A DNA stretch of 64,000 nt from Natrinema amylolyticus_A. GTDB lineage: Archaea > Halobacteriota > Halobacteria > Halobacteriales > Natrialbaceae. The translations under genes were made by a program, and so were the position numbers. Under the pieces are notes generated by a model, which saw only the letters and a list, made by a program, of their open reading frames with translations, was not told the origin of the DNA and did not search any database. Shown here in pieces: positions 7,951 to 15,808 of this stretch. Position 1 is the first letter of the stretch. The number at the start of each line of letters is the position of its first letter. Location: assembly GCF_042678045.1 (NCBI RefSeq), contig NZ_JBHUDI010000011.1, positions 372,001 to 436,000 of the forward strand, in the 5' to 3' direction.

Positions 7951-8943
7951 ATGTATCGGCGGTGGCCCATGGCGCCCGGGTCCGACGAGTCCCCGTCGAA
8001 CGCACGCAGCTGGCGGCACGTCTCACGCCGCGAAGCCCTCCGCGATACCGTCGCCGCCGTCGGTGGCGCAGCCCTCGTCTCGCCGGCCGGTGCGTCGAAG
8101 ACGACTGCTGTCGATCACGGCGGCGACGCAGTCGTTCGCGTTCGCGTTCACCCCGGTGCTGTGCCGCTTCAGGCGCGGTTGTGGTATGGCTCCGGACTCG
8201 ATGCGGTGCGTCGCGACTGGCCGGCCCCCTTCCGCGACGCGCTGGCGGCCGTCGAGGCGGCGTTCGAGCAGGTGGTTGCATACGCCCGCGAGCAATCCCG
8301 GCTCGAGTCCCTCGAGATCGCCGTCGAGCGCGGGCGCCCGATTCGGTTTCCGCCATCGACGTCGCTGTCGCCCGACGCCGTGCTTCCGTCGCTCGAGGGG
8401 CTCCTCGAGCGCTTTCGCGAGCGGTTGCGCGCTCACGATGCGCTCGCCGGCGACACCAGCCACGTGCTGTTACACTGGTCGCCGCTGAACTATCGCGTCG
8501 GCTACGGCGGGACGCTGTCGCCACGTTCGCTGATCGGCGCGGGTGACGACGGCGACGCACAGACGGTCGTCAACGTCGGCGCGACGGAACGCTGGGACTC
8601 GCGAGCCGTGACACGGAACATGGCGATCCACGAGACGATCCATACGTTCCTCTCGGAATCCGTCGTCGAGGAGGTCGGCGGGACACGCTGTGAACACGAC
8701 CTCGGAACGGCGATCCGAACGGATACGAATACCCTGGAGATCTCGCCGATCGCTACCGCCTACGCCAGCCCGGATCGGATCGGGGCCGGCACCCGCTTTC
8801 AGGGCACCGGCTGTTACGATCACGATCTGTTCTCGCGCCACGACGGCACCGACGACGTCGACACCTGGACGTATACGACCACCCTCAGTGACGCCACCTG
8901 CGAGGCCATCATGCGCCACCTCGAGCGCCGCTTCGAGGCCTGA
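7951..8943 (+). CDS. Exported HExxH metalloprotease-like protein
   Basis: 330 residues. A twin-arginine type signal (SRREALRDTVAAVGGAALV, residues about 29-47) precedes a mature domain, so export by Tat is likely. Residues H227-E-T-I-H231 form a zincin HExxH motif in a helix, followed by FLSESVVEEVGG, which may supply the third ligand, and by CEHD at about residue 250. Cysteines at about 250, 290 and 315 could form disulfides. I do not recognise a named peptidase family; protease activity is inferred from the motif only. ATG 7969 is an alternative start. Confidence 0.75.
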   Translation: MYRRWPMAPGSDESPSNARSWRHVSRREALRDTVAAVGGAALVSPAGASKTTAVDHGGDAVVRVRVHPGAVPLQARLWYGSGLDAVRRDWPAPFRDALAAVEAAFEQVVAYAREQSRLESLEIAVERGRPIRFPPSTSLSPDAVLPSLEGLLERFRERLRAHDALAGDTSHVLLHWSPLNYRVGYGGTLSPRSLIGAGDDGDAQTVVNVGATERWDSRAVTRNMAIHETIHTFLSESVVEEVGGTRCEHDLGTAIRTDTNTLEISPIATAYASPDRIGAGTRFQGTGCYDHDLFSRHDGTDDVDTWTYTTTLSDATCEAIMRHLERRFEA

Positions 8944-8982
8944 AACCTTACGGCGGCCCTCGTCCCTGCAAGATGGACAAGA

Positions 8983-8989
8983 TTTTAAG
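8983..8989 (+). promoter_or_regulatory. TATA box of the rpl39e operon
   Basis: TTTTAAG centred about 29 nt before the rpl39e ATG at 9015, the expected spacing for a leaderless haloarchaeal transcript. It should drive rpl39e-rpl31e-eif6. Confidence 0.55.
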
Positions 8990-9014
8990 CCAGCGTGGGC
9001 TACGTCCGGCCACT

Positions 9015-9167
9015 ATGGGTAAAAAATCGAAGGGCAAGAAGAAGCGGCTTGCCAAACTCGAGAACCAGAACAGCCGGGTGCCGGCCTGGGTCATGATGAA
9101 GACCGACATGGACGTCCAGCGCAACCCGAAGCGACGCCACTGGCGGCGAAACGACACTGACGAATAA
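9015..9167 (+). CDS. rpl39e: 50S ribosomal protein L39e
   Basis: 50 residues, very basic for a haloarchaeal protein, beginning MGKKSKGKKKRLAKLENQN and ending NPKRRHWRRNDTDE, both diagnostic of L39e. A component of the large subunit near the peptide exit tunnel. The ATG at 9015 was preferred to one at 8973 because it gives the exact family length and sits correctly behind the TATA box. First gene of the conserved L39e-L31e-IF6 operon. Confidence 0.97.
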   Translation: MGKKSKGKKKRLAKLENQNSRVPAWVMMKTDMDVQRNPKRRHWRRNDTDE

Positions 9168-9169
9168 CG

Positions 9170-9448
9170 ATGAGTGCAAGTGATTTCGAGGAACGCGTCG
9201 TAACCGTTCCGCTGCGTGATGTCAAGAAGGGTGCCAACCACGAGGCCGCCGACTACGCGATGCGGCTGGTCCGCGAACACCTCGCGAAACACTTCGCGGT
9301 CGACGAAGACGCCATCCGGCTGGACCCCTCGATCAACGAGACGGTCTGGGCGAACGGCCGATCCAACCCGCCGCGAAAGCTGCGCGTCCGCGCAGCCCGC
9401 TTCGACGAAGAGGGTGAAGCCGTCGTCGAAGCCGAGGTCGCCGACTAA
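9170..9448 (+). CDS. rpl31e: 50S ribosomal protein L31e
   Basis: 92 residues, matching L31e: VTVPLRDVKKGANHEAADYA at the N-terminus, DPSINETVWANGRSNPPRK in the middle. Binds the large subunit near the exit tunnel. Starts 2 nt after the rpl39e stop and is followed 2 nt later by eif6, so the three are one transcription unit. Confidence 0.97.
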   Translation: MSASDFEERVVTVPLRDVKKGANHEAADYAMRLVREHLAKHFAVDEDAIRLDPSINETVWANGRSNPPRKLRVRAARFDEEGEAVVEAEVAD

Positions 9449-9450
9449 AC

Positions 9451-10116
9451 TTGCAACGCCTCGCCTTCGCCGGGTCGGCCTACGTCGGCGTCTTCGCCCG
9501 CGCGACCGACTCGTGCGTACTCGTTCGCCACGACGTCGACGACGATGTCGTCGCCGACCTGACCGACGAACTCGAGGTGCCCGCGATCACGACGACCGTC
9601 GGCGGCTCCTCGACGGTCGGCGCGCTAGCGACGGGTAACGAAAACGGCCTGCTCGTCAGTTCTCGCGTCCTCGAGTACGAACGCGAGACGCTCGAGGAGG
9701 CAGTCGACGTTCCCGTCGCCGAGCTGCCGGGCACCATCAACGCCGCCGGGAACGTCGTCCTCGCGAACGACTACGGGGCCTACGTCCATCCGGACCTGCC
9801 CCGTGAGGCGGTCCAAATCGTCGAAGACACGCTCGCGGTACCCGTCGAACGCGGCGACCTCGCTGGCGTCCGTACCGTCGGCACCGCCGCTGTCGCGAAC
9901 AACACCGGCGTGCTCTGCCATCCGAAGGCGACCGACGCGGAACTCGACGCGCTCGAGGCGGCCTTAGACGTGCGAGCCGACGTCGGCACGGTCAACTACG
10001 GCGCGCCGCTGGTCGGTTCGGGCCTGATCGCCAACGACGCCGGCTACGTCGTCGGTGAGGACACGACCGGCCCCGAGTTGGGTCGAATCGAGGACGCACT
10101 CGGATATCTCGACTGA
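9451..10116 (+). CDS. eif6: Translation initiation factor aIF-6
   Basis: 221 residues with the fivefold pseudo-repeat of IF6, visible as recurring N-[ND]-x-G segments (GNENGLLV, ANDYGAYVHP, ANNTGVLCHP, ANDAGYVVG). It binds the 60S/50S face and prevents premature subunit joining. The start is TTG at 9451, reading QRLAFAGSAYVGVFARATD, because no ATG or GTG lies suitably placed and homologues start here. The TGA stop is also the first three bases of a palindromic repeat. Confidence 0.95.
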   Translation: MQRLAFAGSAYVGVFARATDSCVLVRHDVDDDVVADLTDELEVPAITTTVGGSSTVGALATGNENGLLVSSRVLEYERETLEEAVDVPVAELPGTINAAGNVVLANDYGAYVHPDLPREAVQIVEDTLAVPVERGDLAGVRTVGTAAVANNTGVLCHPKATDAELDALEAALDVRADVGTVNYGAPLVGSGLIANDAGYVVGEDTTGPELGRIEDALGYLD

Positions 10117-10199
10117 TACGGCCTGCTGTTCCGAGGTGACCGGCGGGCCCGCAGGGCGGTCGCGGGTCCACCGGCACTGACTGACAGGAGTCCGTCTGA
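10114..10199 (+). repeat. 85-bp palindromic repeat, copy B
   Basis: Starts with TGATACGG, whose TGA is the stop codon of eif6, and ends CCGTCTGA at 10199. Inner arms GGCGGGCCCGC and GCGGGTCCACC can pair. It fills the intergenic space between the convergent eif6 and ASCH genes. Confidence 0.85.
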
Positions 10200-10246
10200 A
10201 CCGATCGGTTCTGGACTCGAGTCCGGTCTCGGCCGGTGTCGCTCTC

Positions 10247-10558
10247 TTATTGGCGTTCGAACCGGTGTAACACGACCTCGCTGTCGTCGTCCCACTCGAA
10301 GTTCTCGTGGGCGCGCTCGAGTAAGCGCTCGTAGGCCGCGAGGTCCTCCATCCCTTCGGCCCGTGCGTCCGCGTCGGTCAGCTCGCCGAGCGTGCGCTCT
10401 CGAACCGCGGTCACCTCGAAAGTCGTCCCGTCGATGGTGAACGTATCGCCTTCTTCGGCGTACTGGTTGCCGCGGTGGATCTGTGTGACCTCGCCCTCGA
10501 GAACCTGCGTTTGCATTCGCTCGCTGGGCAACAACTCACCGGGGTCGAGTTCGCTCAT
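10247..10558 (-). CDS. ASCH domain protein
   Basis: 103 residues from the ATG at 10558 (MSELDPGELLPSERMQ). The segment after residue 30 (GNQYAEEGDTFTIDGTTFEVTAV, then RTLGELTDADARAEGMEDLAAY) is the ASCH/PUA-like pattern: a barrel carrying an RNA-binding groove, and the helix with the DA...EG motif. Likely an RNA-binding or RNA-processing factor. A longer frame extends upstream but its codons do not look coding. Lies opposite the ribosomal operons on both sides. Confidence 0.8.
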   Translation of the reverse strand: MSELDPGELLPSERMQTQVLEGEVTQIHRGNQYAEEGDTFTIDGTTFEVTAVRERTLGELTDADARAEGMEDLAAYERLLERAHENFEWDDDSEVVLHRFERQ

Positions 10559-10708
10559 GGCTGCGGATTCGGGCCGATGCGGTAAAATCGTTGACCCTCC
10601 ATCGGTGGGCACTCCGCAGTTGCCGTCGGTTCGGTATCCCTTCGTGTCGGTTCCGAACGGCCGAACCGGAAGGGAAGATTCTTCCGACTGCCTGCCGGAG
10701 GGATAGCC

Positions 10709-10885
10709 ATGAGTCAATTTACGGTCAGTGGACGGTTCAAGAGCCGCGACGGCTACGCGCCGTTCGAGACGAGCATCGAGGCCGAAAACGAGAACGTCGC
10801 CCGCGAACACACGCTCTCCCAGCTCGGGAGCCAGCACGGACTCAAGCGGACCGAGATCGAACTCGACGAGGTATCCGAACAATGA
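10709..10885 (+). CDS. rpl18a: 50S ribosomal protein L18Ae / LX
   Basis: 58 residues reading MSQFTVSGRFKSRDGYAPFE at the start and QLGSQHGLKRTEIELDEV near the end, the archaeal LX signature. A GGAGG Shine-Dalgarno sequence at 10696-10700 sits 8 nt before the ATG, which is notable in a genome with many leaderless genes. Its TGA overlaps the pfdA ATG by 4 nt. Conserved archaeal order LX-pfdA-ftsY. Confidence 0.95.
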   Translation: MSQFTVSGRFKSRDGYAPFETSIEAENENVAREHTLSQLGSQHGLKRTEIELDEVSEQ

Positions 10886-11331
10886 GCCAGCAGCAACTTC
10901 AGCAGCTATCCCAGCAGCTTCAGGAGATCGAAGAACAGATCGAAGGCCTCCAGACGAACGTCGAGGCCGTCCAGCAGGAGAAAACCAACGTTGACGAGGC
11001 GATCGAAGCCATCGAGACGCTCGAGACCGGCTCGACCGTCCAGATGCCGCTTGGCGGCGGCGCGTACCTCCGTACGACCATCGAGAACATCGACGAAGTG
11101 ATCGTCGAACTCGGTGCTGACTACGCCGCGGAGTTCGAGGAAGACGACGCCGTCGACGCCCTCGAGAACAAGAAAGAGCGTCTCGACGAGCAGATCGACG
11201 AGCTCAACGAGGAGATCGCCGAACTCGAGACCGAGAGCAGCGAACTCGAACAGCAGGCCCAGCAGCTCCAGCAGCAGGCGATGCAACAGCAGATGCAGCA
11301 GATGGGACAGGGCCAGGGCCCCGACGAGTAA
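10882..11331 (+). CDS. pfdA: Prefoldin subunit alpha
   Basis: 149 residues. Two long coiled-coil helices (about residues 3-50 and 90-140, rich in Q, E and L heptads) flank the beta-hairpin region QMPLGGGAYLRTTIENIDEVIVELGADY, which is the alpha-prefoldin signature. The protein assembles with beta subunits into the hexameric jellyfish chaperone that delivers clients to the thermosome. Unusual only in its Gln/Met-rich C-terminus. Translationally coupled to rpl18a. Confidence 0.95.
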   Translation: MSQQQLQQLSQQLQEIEEQIEGLQTNVEAVQQEKTNVDEAIEAIETLETGSTVQMPLGGGAYLRTTIENIDEVIVELGADYAAEFEEDDAVDALENKKERLDEQIDELNEEIAELETESSELEQQAQQLQQQAMQQQMQQMGQGQGPDE

Positions 11332-11355
11332 CGCGGCGGTCCTACCTCGATACCT

Positions 11356-12924
11356 ATGTTCGATAACCTGAAGGAGAAGCTCGGAAGCTTCCGCGAAAGC
11401 GCCGAAGAGGCCGCTGAAGAGAACGTCGAGGACGTCGACGAAGCAGATCTCGAGGAGGAAGAACTCGAGACCGTCGAATCGGAGGCGGACACCGACGTTG
11501 CGGAAGCCACCGATACTACCCCCGAACCGGCGGCCGATGAGACGGCCGAACTGGCGGCAGGCACGGCCGAGACGGAAACGGAATCGGAGCCGGAACCGGA
11601 ACCAGAGTCGATCGAGTCCGCACCTGGGGATGCGGCTGGGTCTGCAGAGCAGGAGCCGGCGACCGATTCCACTCCCGACCGCCGCGAGGCCGACGACGCT
11701 GATTCGGTCTCGGAGACGGCTGCCGACGAACCCGCTCCAACGGCCGACTCCGACGAGGAATCGGCTGGCGATGAAGACGATGTCGACGACGACACCGGCG
11801 GTGGGTTCGGCCTCGGTGCCAAAGCGCGATCCCTTCTCAACGGCTCCAACGGCGACGCCGATGACGACGCGGAGTCGGACGGAGAGACACCCGACGAGGA
11901 AGCGACAGCACCGTCGCCCGAGTCATCGACCGAGACGGCCGCCGATCGAGCTCCGACAGTCGATGAGGACGAGCAGACCATCGACACGGATACCGGAGAC
12001 GAACGTCCCGCGGACGACGCCGATGCTGGCCGCGGAACCGGCTTCGGTGCAAAGGCCAAATCCCTCGTCAAAGGGAAGTTCGTCATCGAGGAGGAGGACC
12101 TCGAGGGCCCCTTGCACGAACTCGAGATGGCGTTGCTCTCGAGCGACGTTGAGATGGGCGTCGCCGAGGAGATCCTCGACAACATCCGCGACGAGCTGGT
12201 CGGCGAGACACGGACGTTTACGACCTCGACCGGCGAGGTCGTCGAGGAAGCGCTGCACGATGCGATCTACGACGTGATCAGCGTCGGGCAGTTCGATTTC
12301 AACGAGCGGATCGCCATCGAGGACAAGCCCGTGACGATCGTTTTCACCGGCGTTAACGGCGTCGGCAAGACGACGACGATCGCCAAACTGAGTCGCTACT
12401 TCGAGGAGCGCGGCTACTCGACGGTGATGGCCAACGGCGACACCTACCGTGCCGGGGCCAACGAGCAGATCCAGGAGCACGCTGACGCCCTCGATACGAA
12501 GTGTATCAGCCACGAACAGGGCGGCGATCCCGCGGCGGTGCTGTACGACGCCGTCGAGTACGCCGAGGCCAACGATATCGACATCGTGCTGGGCGATACG
12601 GCGGGTCGGCTCCACACCGACGAGGGGCTGATGGACCAACTCGAGAAGATCGATCGCGTCGTCGGACCGGACATGACGCTGTTCGTCGACGAGGCAGTCG
12701 CCGGGCAGGACGCGGTCAACCGCGCCCGCGAGTTCAACGACGCCGCCGAGATCGATGGCGCGATCCTGACGAAAGCCGATGCCGACTCCAACGGCGGGGC
12801 GGCGATTTCGATCGCACACGTCACCGGAAAGCCGATCCTGTTCCTCGGTGTCGGGCAGGGCTACGACGACTTGGAGCGGTTCGACCCCGAAGAGATGGTT
12901 GACCGGCTCCTGGCCGACGAGTAG
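11356..12924 (+). CDS. ftsY: Signal recognition particle receptor FtsY
   Basis: 522 residues. The first ~235 residues are an extremely acidic, low-complexity A domain, with two short conserved patches GFGLGAKARSLL and GFGAKAKSLVKGKFVIEEED. The NG domain follows: G1 motif GVNGVGKTTT with K338, DTAGRLHTD (G3), TKADADSNGG (G4/G5 region) and the C-terminal GVGQGYDDLERFDPEEMVDRLL helix. This SRP-receptor GTPase docks ribosome-SRP complexes at the membrane. 24 nt after pfdA. The partner SRP54 gene is also in this window at 28889. Confidence 0.97.
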   Translation: MFDNLKEKLGSFRESAEEAAEENVEDVDEADLEEEELETVESEADTDVAEATDTTPEPAADETAELAAGTAETETESEPEPEPESIESAPGDAAGSAEQEPATDSTPDRREADDADSVSETAADEPAPTADSDEESAGDEDDVDDDTGGGFGLGAKARSLLNGSNGDADDDAESDGETPDEEATAPSPESSTETAADRAPTVDEDEQTIDTDTGDERPADDADAGRGTGFGAKAKSLVKGKFVIEEEDLEGPLHELEMALLSSDVEMGVAEEILDNIRDELVGETRTFTTSTGEVVEEALHDAIYDVISVGQFDFNERIAIEDKPVTIVFTGVNGVGKTTTIAKLSRYFEERGYSTVMANGDTYRAGANEQIQEHADALDTKCISHEQGGDPAAVLYDAVEYAEANDIDIVLGDTAGRLHTDEGLMDQLEKIDRVVGPDMTLFVDEAVAGQDAVNRAREFNDAAEIDGAILTKADADSNGGAAISIAHVTGKPILFLGVGQGYDDLERFDPEEMVDRLLADE

Positions 12925-13008
12925 CTCGCCGACTGGGGATCGTCGTATCGGTTTCTCGGTTGAACACTCTTCCAGAAGACACTTATTGTGAGTCTGAAAC
13001 ATTAGTGT

Positions 13009-13641
13009 ATGCACCGCCCTCGCTCTCGACGTGCGCTCCTTACGTCGGCGGCGGCGACGGTGGCGGTTGCGACGGGCGGTTTCGAGTACGCATCGAACGC
13101 CACGGACACACCGCCACTCGAGTCCGGGACCGTCTCCCCCGACTGGTACGAGTGCAGTTCGGTCACGCGTCCAGAGCCCACTGCACCGGCCGATGACGAT
13201 GCGCTCGCACCTGAACCGTATCCGGCGCCGCCGTCGGCGATCGGTCCCGCCGCGGCTCACAACCGGACGACCGGCTCGACGTCGATGGTCGACAGGACGG
13301 TTGCGTACGTCACCGAGTTCGAGCGCGCGTATCGGCGGAACGCGTTTCTCGCCCAGTACGGTGTGACGACGCGGACGTTCGAGCTTCGTCGAACGGACTA
13401 CAGAACGAGGACGCTCGGCTCGTCACCGGATCCGAACGCGATCATGGTAGCGATCCTCTACGACCTGCGGATGGGGACCCGACAGTCAGCCACCGGTCCA
13501 CGTGACCAGTGGGACGTCCACACCGTCTACTACGTCGACGAGCACGTCGTTCTCCGGGCACTATACAACGGCGTCGCCGACGAACTGCAGTTCGAACCCG
13601 ATCCGCGAACACAGGGCGACCTCGTCGCCTGTTTCGACTGA
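13009..13641 (+). CDS. Exported hypothetical protein
   Basis: 210 residues. The N-terminus MHRPRSRRALLTSAAATVAVATGG looks like a twin-arginine signal, with no lipobox Cys. The mature part has two Cys residues (about 46 and 209) and no recognisable motif; it contains a YVTEFERAYRRNAFLAQYG helix and strands such as HTVYYVDEHVVLRALYNGV. Monocistronic, 84 nt behind ftsY with AT-rich sequence between. Function unknown; codon use is normal, so the gene is probably real. Confidence 0.7.
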   Translation: MHRPRSRRALLTSAAATVAVATGGFEYASNATDTPPLESGTVSPDWYECSSVTRPEPTAPADDDALAPEPYPAPPSAIGPAAAHNRTTGSTSMVDRTVAYVTEFERAYRRNAFLAQYGVTTRTFELRRTDYRTRTLGSSPDPNAIMVAILYDLRMGTRQSATGPRDQWDVHTVYYVDEHVVLRALYNGVADELQFEPDPRTQGDLVACFD

Positions 13642-14065
13642 CTGCCGGCGGACTCAGCTCCTGGGTCGATCACATGCGAGTCGCCGTCGCCGCTGGTCAG
13701 CGTACAACCCGATCCGGCGGTGGTCGACGGAACGCTCCCGCGTTCACGGTTCCGATTGCCGCTATCGTTGACGGCACTCTCGCCGGGCTCGAGGCAAATG
13801 ATCCGTTCCGGCCTGTCGTGGTATTTCCTGCTCCCGGCTGTCGCTACCGGACTGATTGTTGCGGTAATACTCTCTGGTGTATCCGACCACTCCCATGATT
13901 CGCCGAGTTGCGGGAGTGTATACGGATGGGTGGCATCATCTGTCGCATGACGATAGTTCACAAGTGTGCGATCGCTCGAGAACGCCCTGACTCGCTCGAT
14001 GACGGTAGTTACCGTCGTGGAACCGCGAGCGCAATCGAACCGACGCGACCCGAGGTGTGGTTCGT
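13642..14065. other. 424-base stretch without a supported gene
   Basis: A possible small + strand frame from ATG 13798 to 13950 encodes about 50 residues with one hydrophobic segment (SWYFLLPAVATGLIVAVILS), but codon composition is weak and no start signal is seen. The last ~70 bases are the leader/promoter region of the nitrite/sulfite reductase. No RNA gene recognised. Confidence 0.4.
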
Positions 14066-15808
14066 ATGAACACGGTCGAGAAGCACAAACAGGAGAAACA
14101 TCCGCTCGAGGTCATCGACGACGTCTACGAGTACGCCGCAGACGGGCTCTCGTTCGAGGAGATCGAAGCGCGCGCTGGCGACGGCGAGTGGGAGCGCCTG
14201 AAGTGGGCCGGTATGTACGCCCAGAAGCAGGCGGGGTACTTCATGATCCGGACCAAGGTGCCGGGCGGGAAGCTCACCCCCGCGCAGGCCGAGGTCATCG
14301 GCGAGTGCGCCGACGACTACGCGACCGCCCCTGCGGAGTACGGCGGTGAAGAGCAGAACGAACTCTGGGGTGACGCCTACCTCGATATCACGACCCGACA
14401 GGACATCCAGAAACACTGGATCCGGATCGAAGACGTCCCCGAGCTATGGGACCGCTACGACGAGGTTGGCCTGACGACGGTCCAGGGCTGTGGCGACTCC
14501 GCCCGGAACGTGCTTGGCTGTCCGGCGGCCGGGCTCGATAACCACGAGTGTTTCAACGCCCAGCCGGTCATCGACGCCGTCTCGGACTTTTTCACCGAGA
14601 ACCGCGAGTACGCGAACCTCCCGCGGAAGTTCAAGCTCACGATCACGGGCTGTGCCCACGACTGTGCGCAGTCCCAGATCAACGACGTCGGGCTCGTCCC
14701 GGCGAAGAAGACGATCGACGTCTCCGGCGAAGCCGGAGGCTCGCCGGACTCGTCTGACGGTGGTCAACAGCTCTACGGTTTCCACGCCCGCGTCGGTGGC
14801 GGTCTCTCCGACGGCCCACGGATGAGTTCGGCGCTCGATGTCTTCATCAAACCCGAAGACGCCGTCGAGTTCTGCCGTGCCGTCGCCCAGACGTTCAAAG
14901 AGCTGGGCGATCGGAACAACCGCGGCGTCTGCCGCATGCGCTATCTCGTCGAACAGCTCGGGCCGGAGACGTTCGAGCAAGCGGTTCGCGACCGCTGTAC
15001 CGTCGAACTTCCCGAGGCTGGCCAGGGCCTGACTGTCGGCTACCAGGGCGACCACGTCGGCGTCCACGAGCAGAAACAGGACGGGCTCAACTACGTCGGC
15101 TTCAACGTTATCGCCGGCCGCATGGGCGGCGACGAGTTCGCGCAAGCGGCTCGCGCCGCGAAGCAGTACGGCACCGACGATGTCTCCGTGCGGCTGGCGA
15201 CCGACCAGAACTTCCTGATCACCCACATCCCCGAGGAGAACGTCGACGACCTCCTGGCAGAGCCGTTCGCCCAGGAGTACAGCCCCGATCCGGGGCCGTT
15301 CGCCCGCGGTGCCGTGGGCTGTACGGGCAACGAGTTCTGTAACTACGCCATCATCGAGACCAAGAAACGGACCAAGCGCTGGGCCCGCGAACTCGACGAG
15401 CGCATCGACGTGCCCGACGACATCGAGGCCATCCGGATGCACATGTCCGGCTGCTCGGCCTCGTGTGCCCAGCCCCAGATCGCCGACATCGGCTTCCGCG
15501 GCGAGACCGTCAAGCTCGACGATGATGATCGTCCCAACGACGAGGGAGACAATCTCGTCGAGGGGATGGACGTCGGACTCGGCGGCTCGCTGGGAGCAGA
15601 CAACGAGTTCCTCGACTGGGTCGAGAGTGCCGTGCCTGCCGATGCCGTAATCCCAGCGCTCGAGCAGCTGTTCGAGGCCTACTCGGCGGACCGCGACGAG
15701 GGCGAGACGTTCTACGAGTGGTGTCGCGACGTCGACAACGACCAGCTTCGGTCGATCATGCAAGGGGCCGACGCGCCGGTCGCACGGGGTGTTGCCCATG
15801 GGGACTGA
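14066..15808 (+). CDS. Siroheme nitrite/sulfite reductase (ferredoxin type)
   Basis: 580 residues from ATG 14066 (a GTG at 14057 is possible). It has the two pseudo-symmetric halves of the Nir/Sir family. The siroheme-coupled [4Fe-4S] ligands are C419-x5-C425 (CTGNEFC) and C463-x3-C467 (CSASC). The first half has the anion-binding GDSARNVLGCP motif. It reduces sulfite to sulfide or nitrite to ammonia with six electrons; sequence alone does not decide which. The downstream FrhB-type gene overlaps by 11 nt and is the likely electron donor. About 15 residues after position 218 (SGEAGGSPDSSDGGQ) look like an insertion carrying a perfect DNA hairpin. Confidence 0.9.
   Translation: MNTVEKHKQEKHPLEVIDDVYEYAADGLSFEEIEARAGDGEWERLKWAGMYAQKQAGYFMIRTKVPGGKLTPAQAEVIGECADDYATAPAEYGGEEQNELWGDAYLDITTRQDIQKHWIRIEDVPELWDRYDEVGLTTVQGCGDSARNVLGCPAAGLDNHECFNAQPVIDAVSDFFTENREYANLPRKFKLTITGCAHDCAQSQINDVGLVPAKKTIDVSGEAGGSPDSSDGGQQLYGFHARVGGGLSDGPRMSSALDVFIKPEDAVEFCRAVAQTFKELGDRNNRGVCRMRYLVEQLGPETFEQAVRDRCTVELPEAGQGLTVGYQGDHVGVHEQKQDGLNYVGFNVIAGRMGGDEFAQAARAAKQYGTDDVSVRLATDQNFLITHIPEENVDDLLAEPFAQEYSPDPGPFARGAVGCTGNEFCNYAIIETKKRTKRWARELDERIDVPDDIEAIRMHMSGCSASCAQPQIADIGFRGETVKLDDDDRPNDEGDNLVEGMDVGLGGSLGADNEFLDWVESAVPADAVIPALEQLFEAYSADRDEGETFYEWCRDVDNDQLRSIMQGADAPVARGVAHGD
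14722..14738. repeat. 7-bp perfect hairpin, GAA loop, inside the reductase gene
   Basis: Arms 14722-14728 and 14732-14738 pair perfectly. The encoded residues (SGEAGG) fall in a stretch that homologous haloarchaeal reductases, as I recall them, lack, so the hairpin seems to be part of an in-frame insertion. Confidence 0.6.

Noticed and set aside
10559..10882. Upstream extension of the ASCH gene to a 211-residue protein
   Set aside because: The added part runs antisense to rpl18a and lacks the conserved domain; ASCH begins at the ATG at 10558.
13720..13950. + strand frame with one hydrophobic segment
   Set aside because: Weak coding composition, no start signal or similarity; reported only within the intergenic entry.
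13530..13961. 143-residue minus-strand frame overlapping the 3' end of the exported protein gene
   Set aside because: Overlaps a better gene by over 100 nt and shows composition of an antisense frame.
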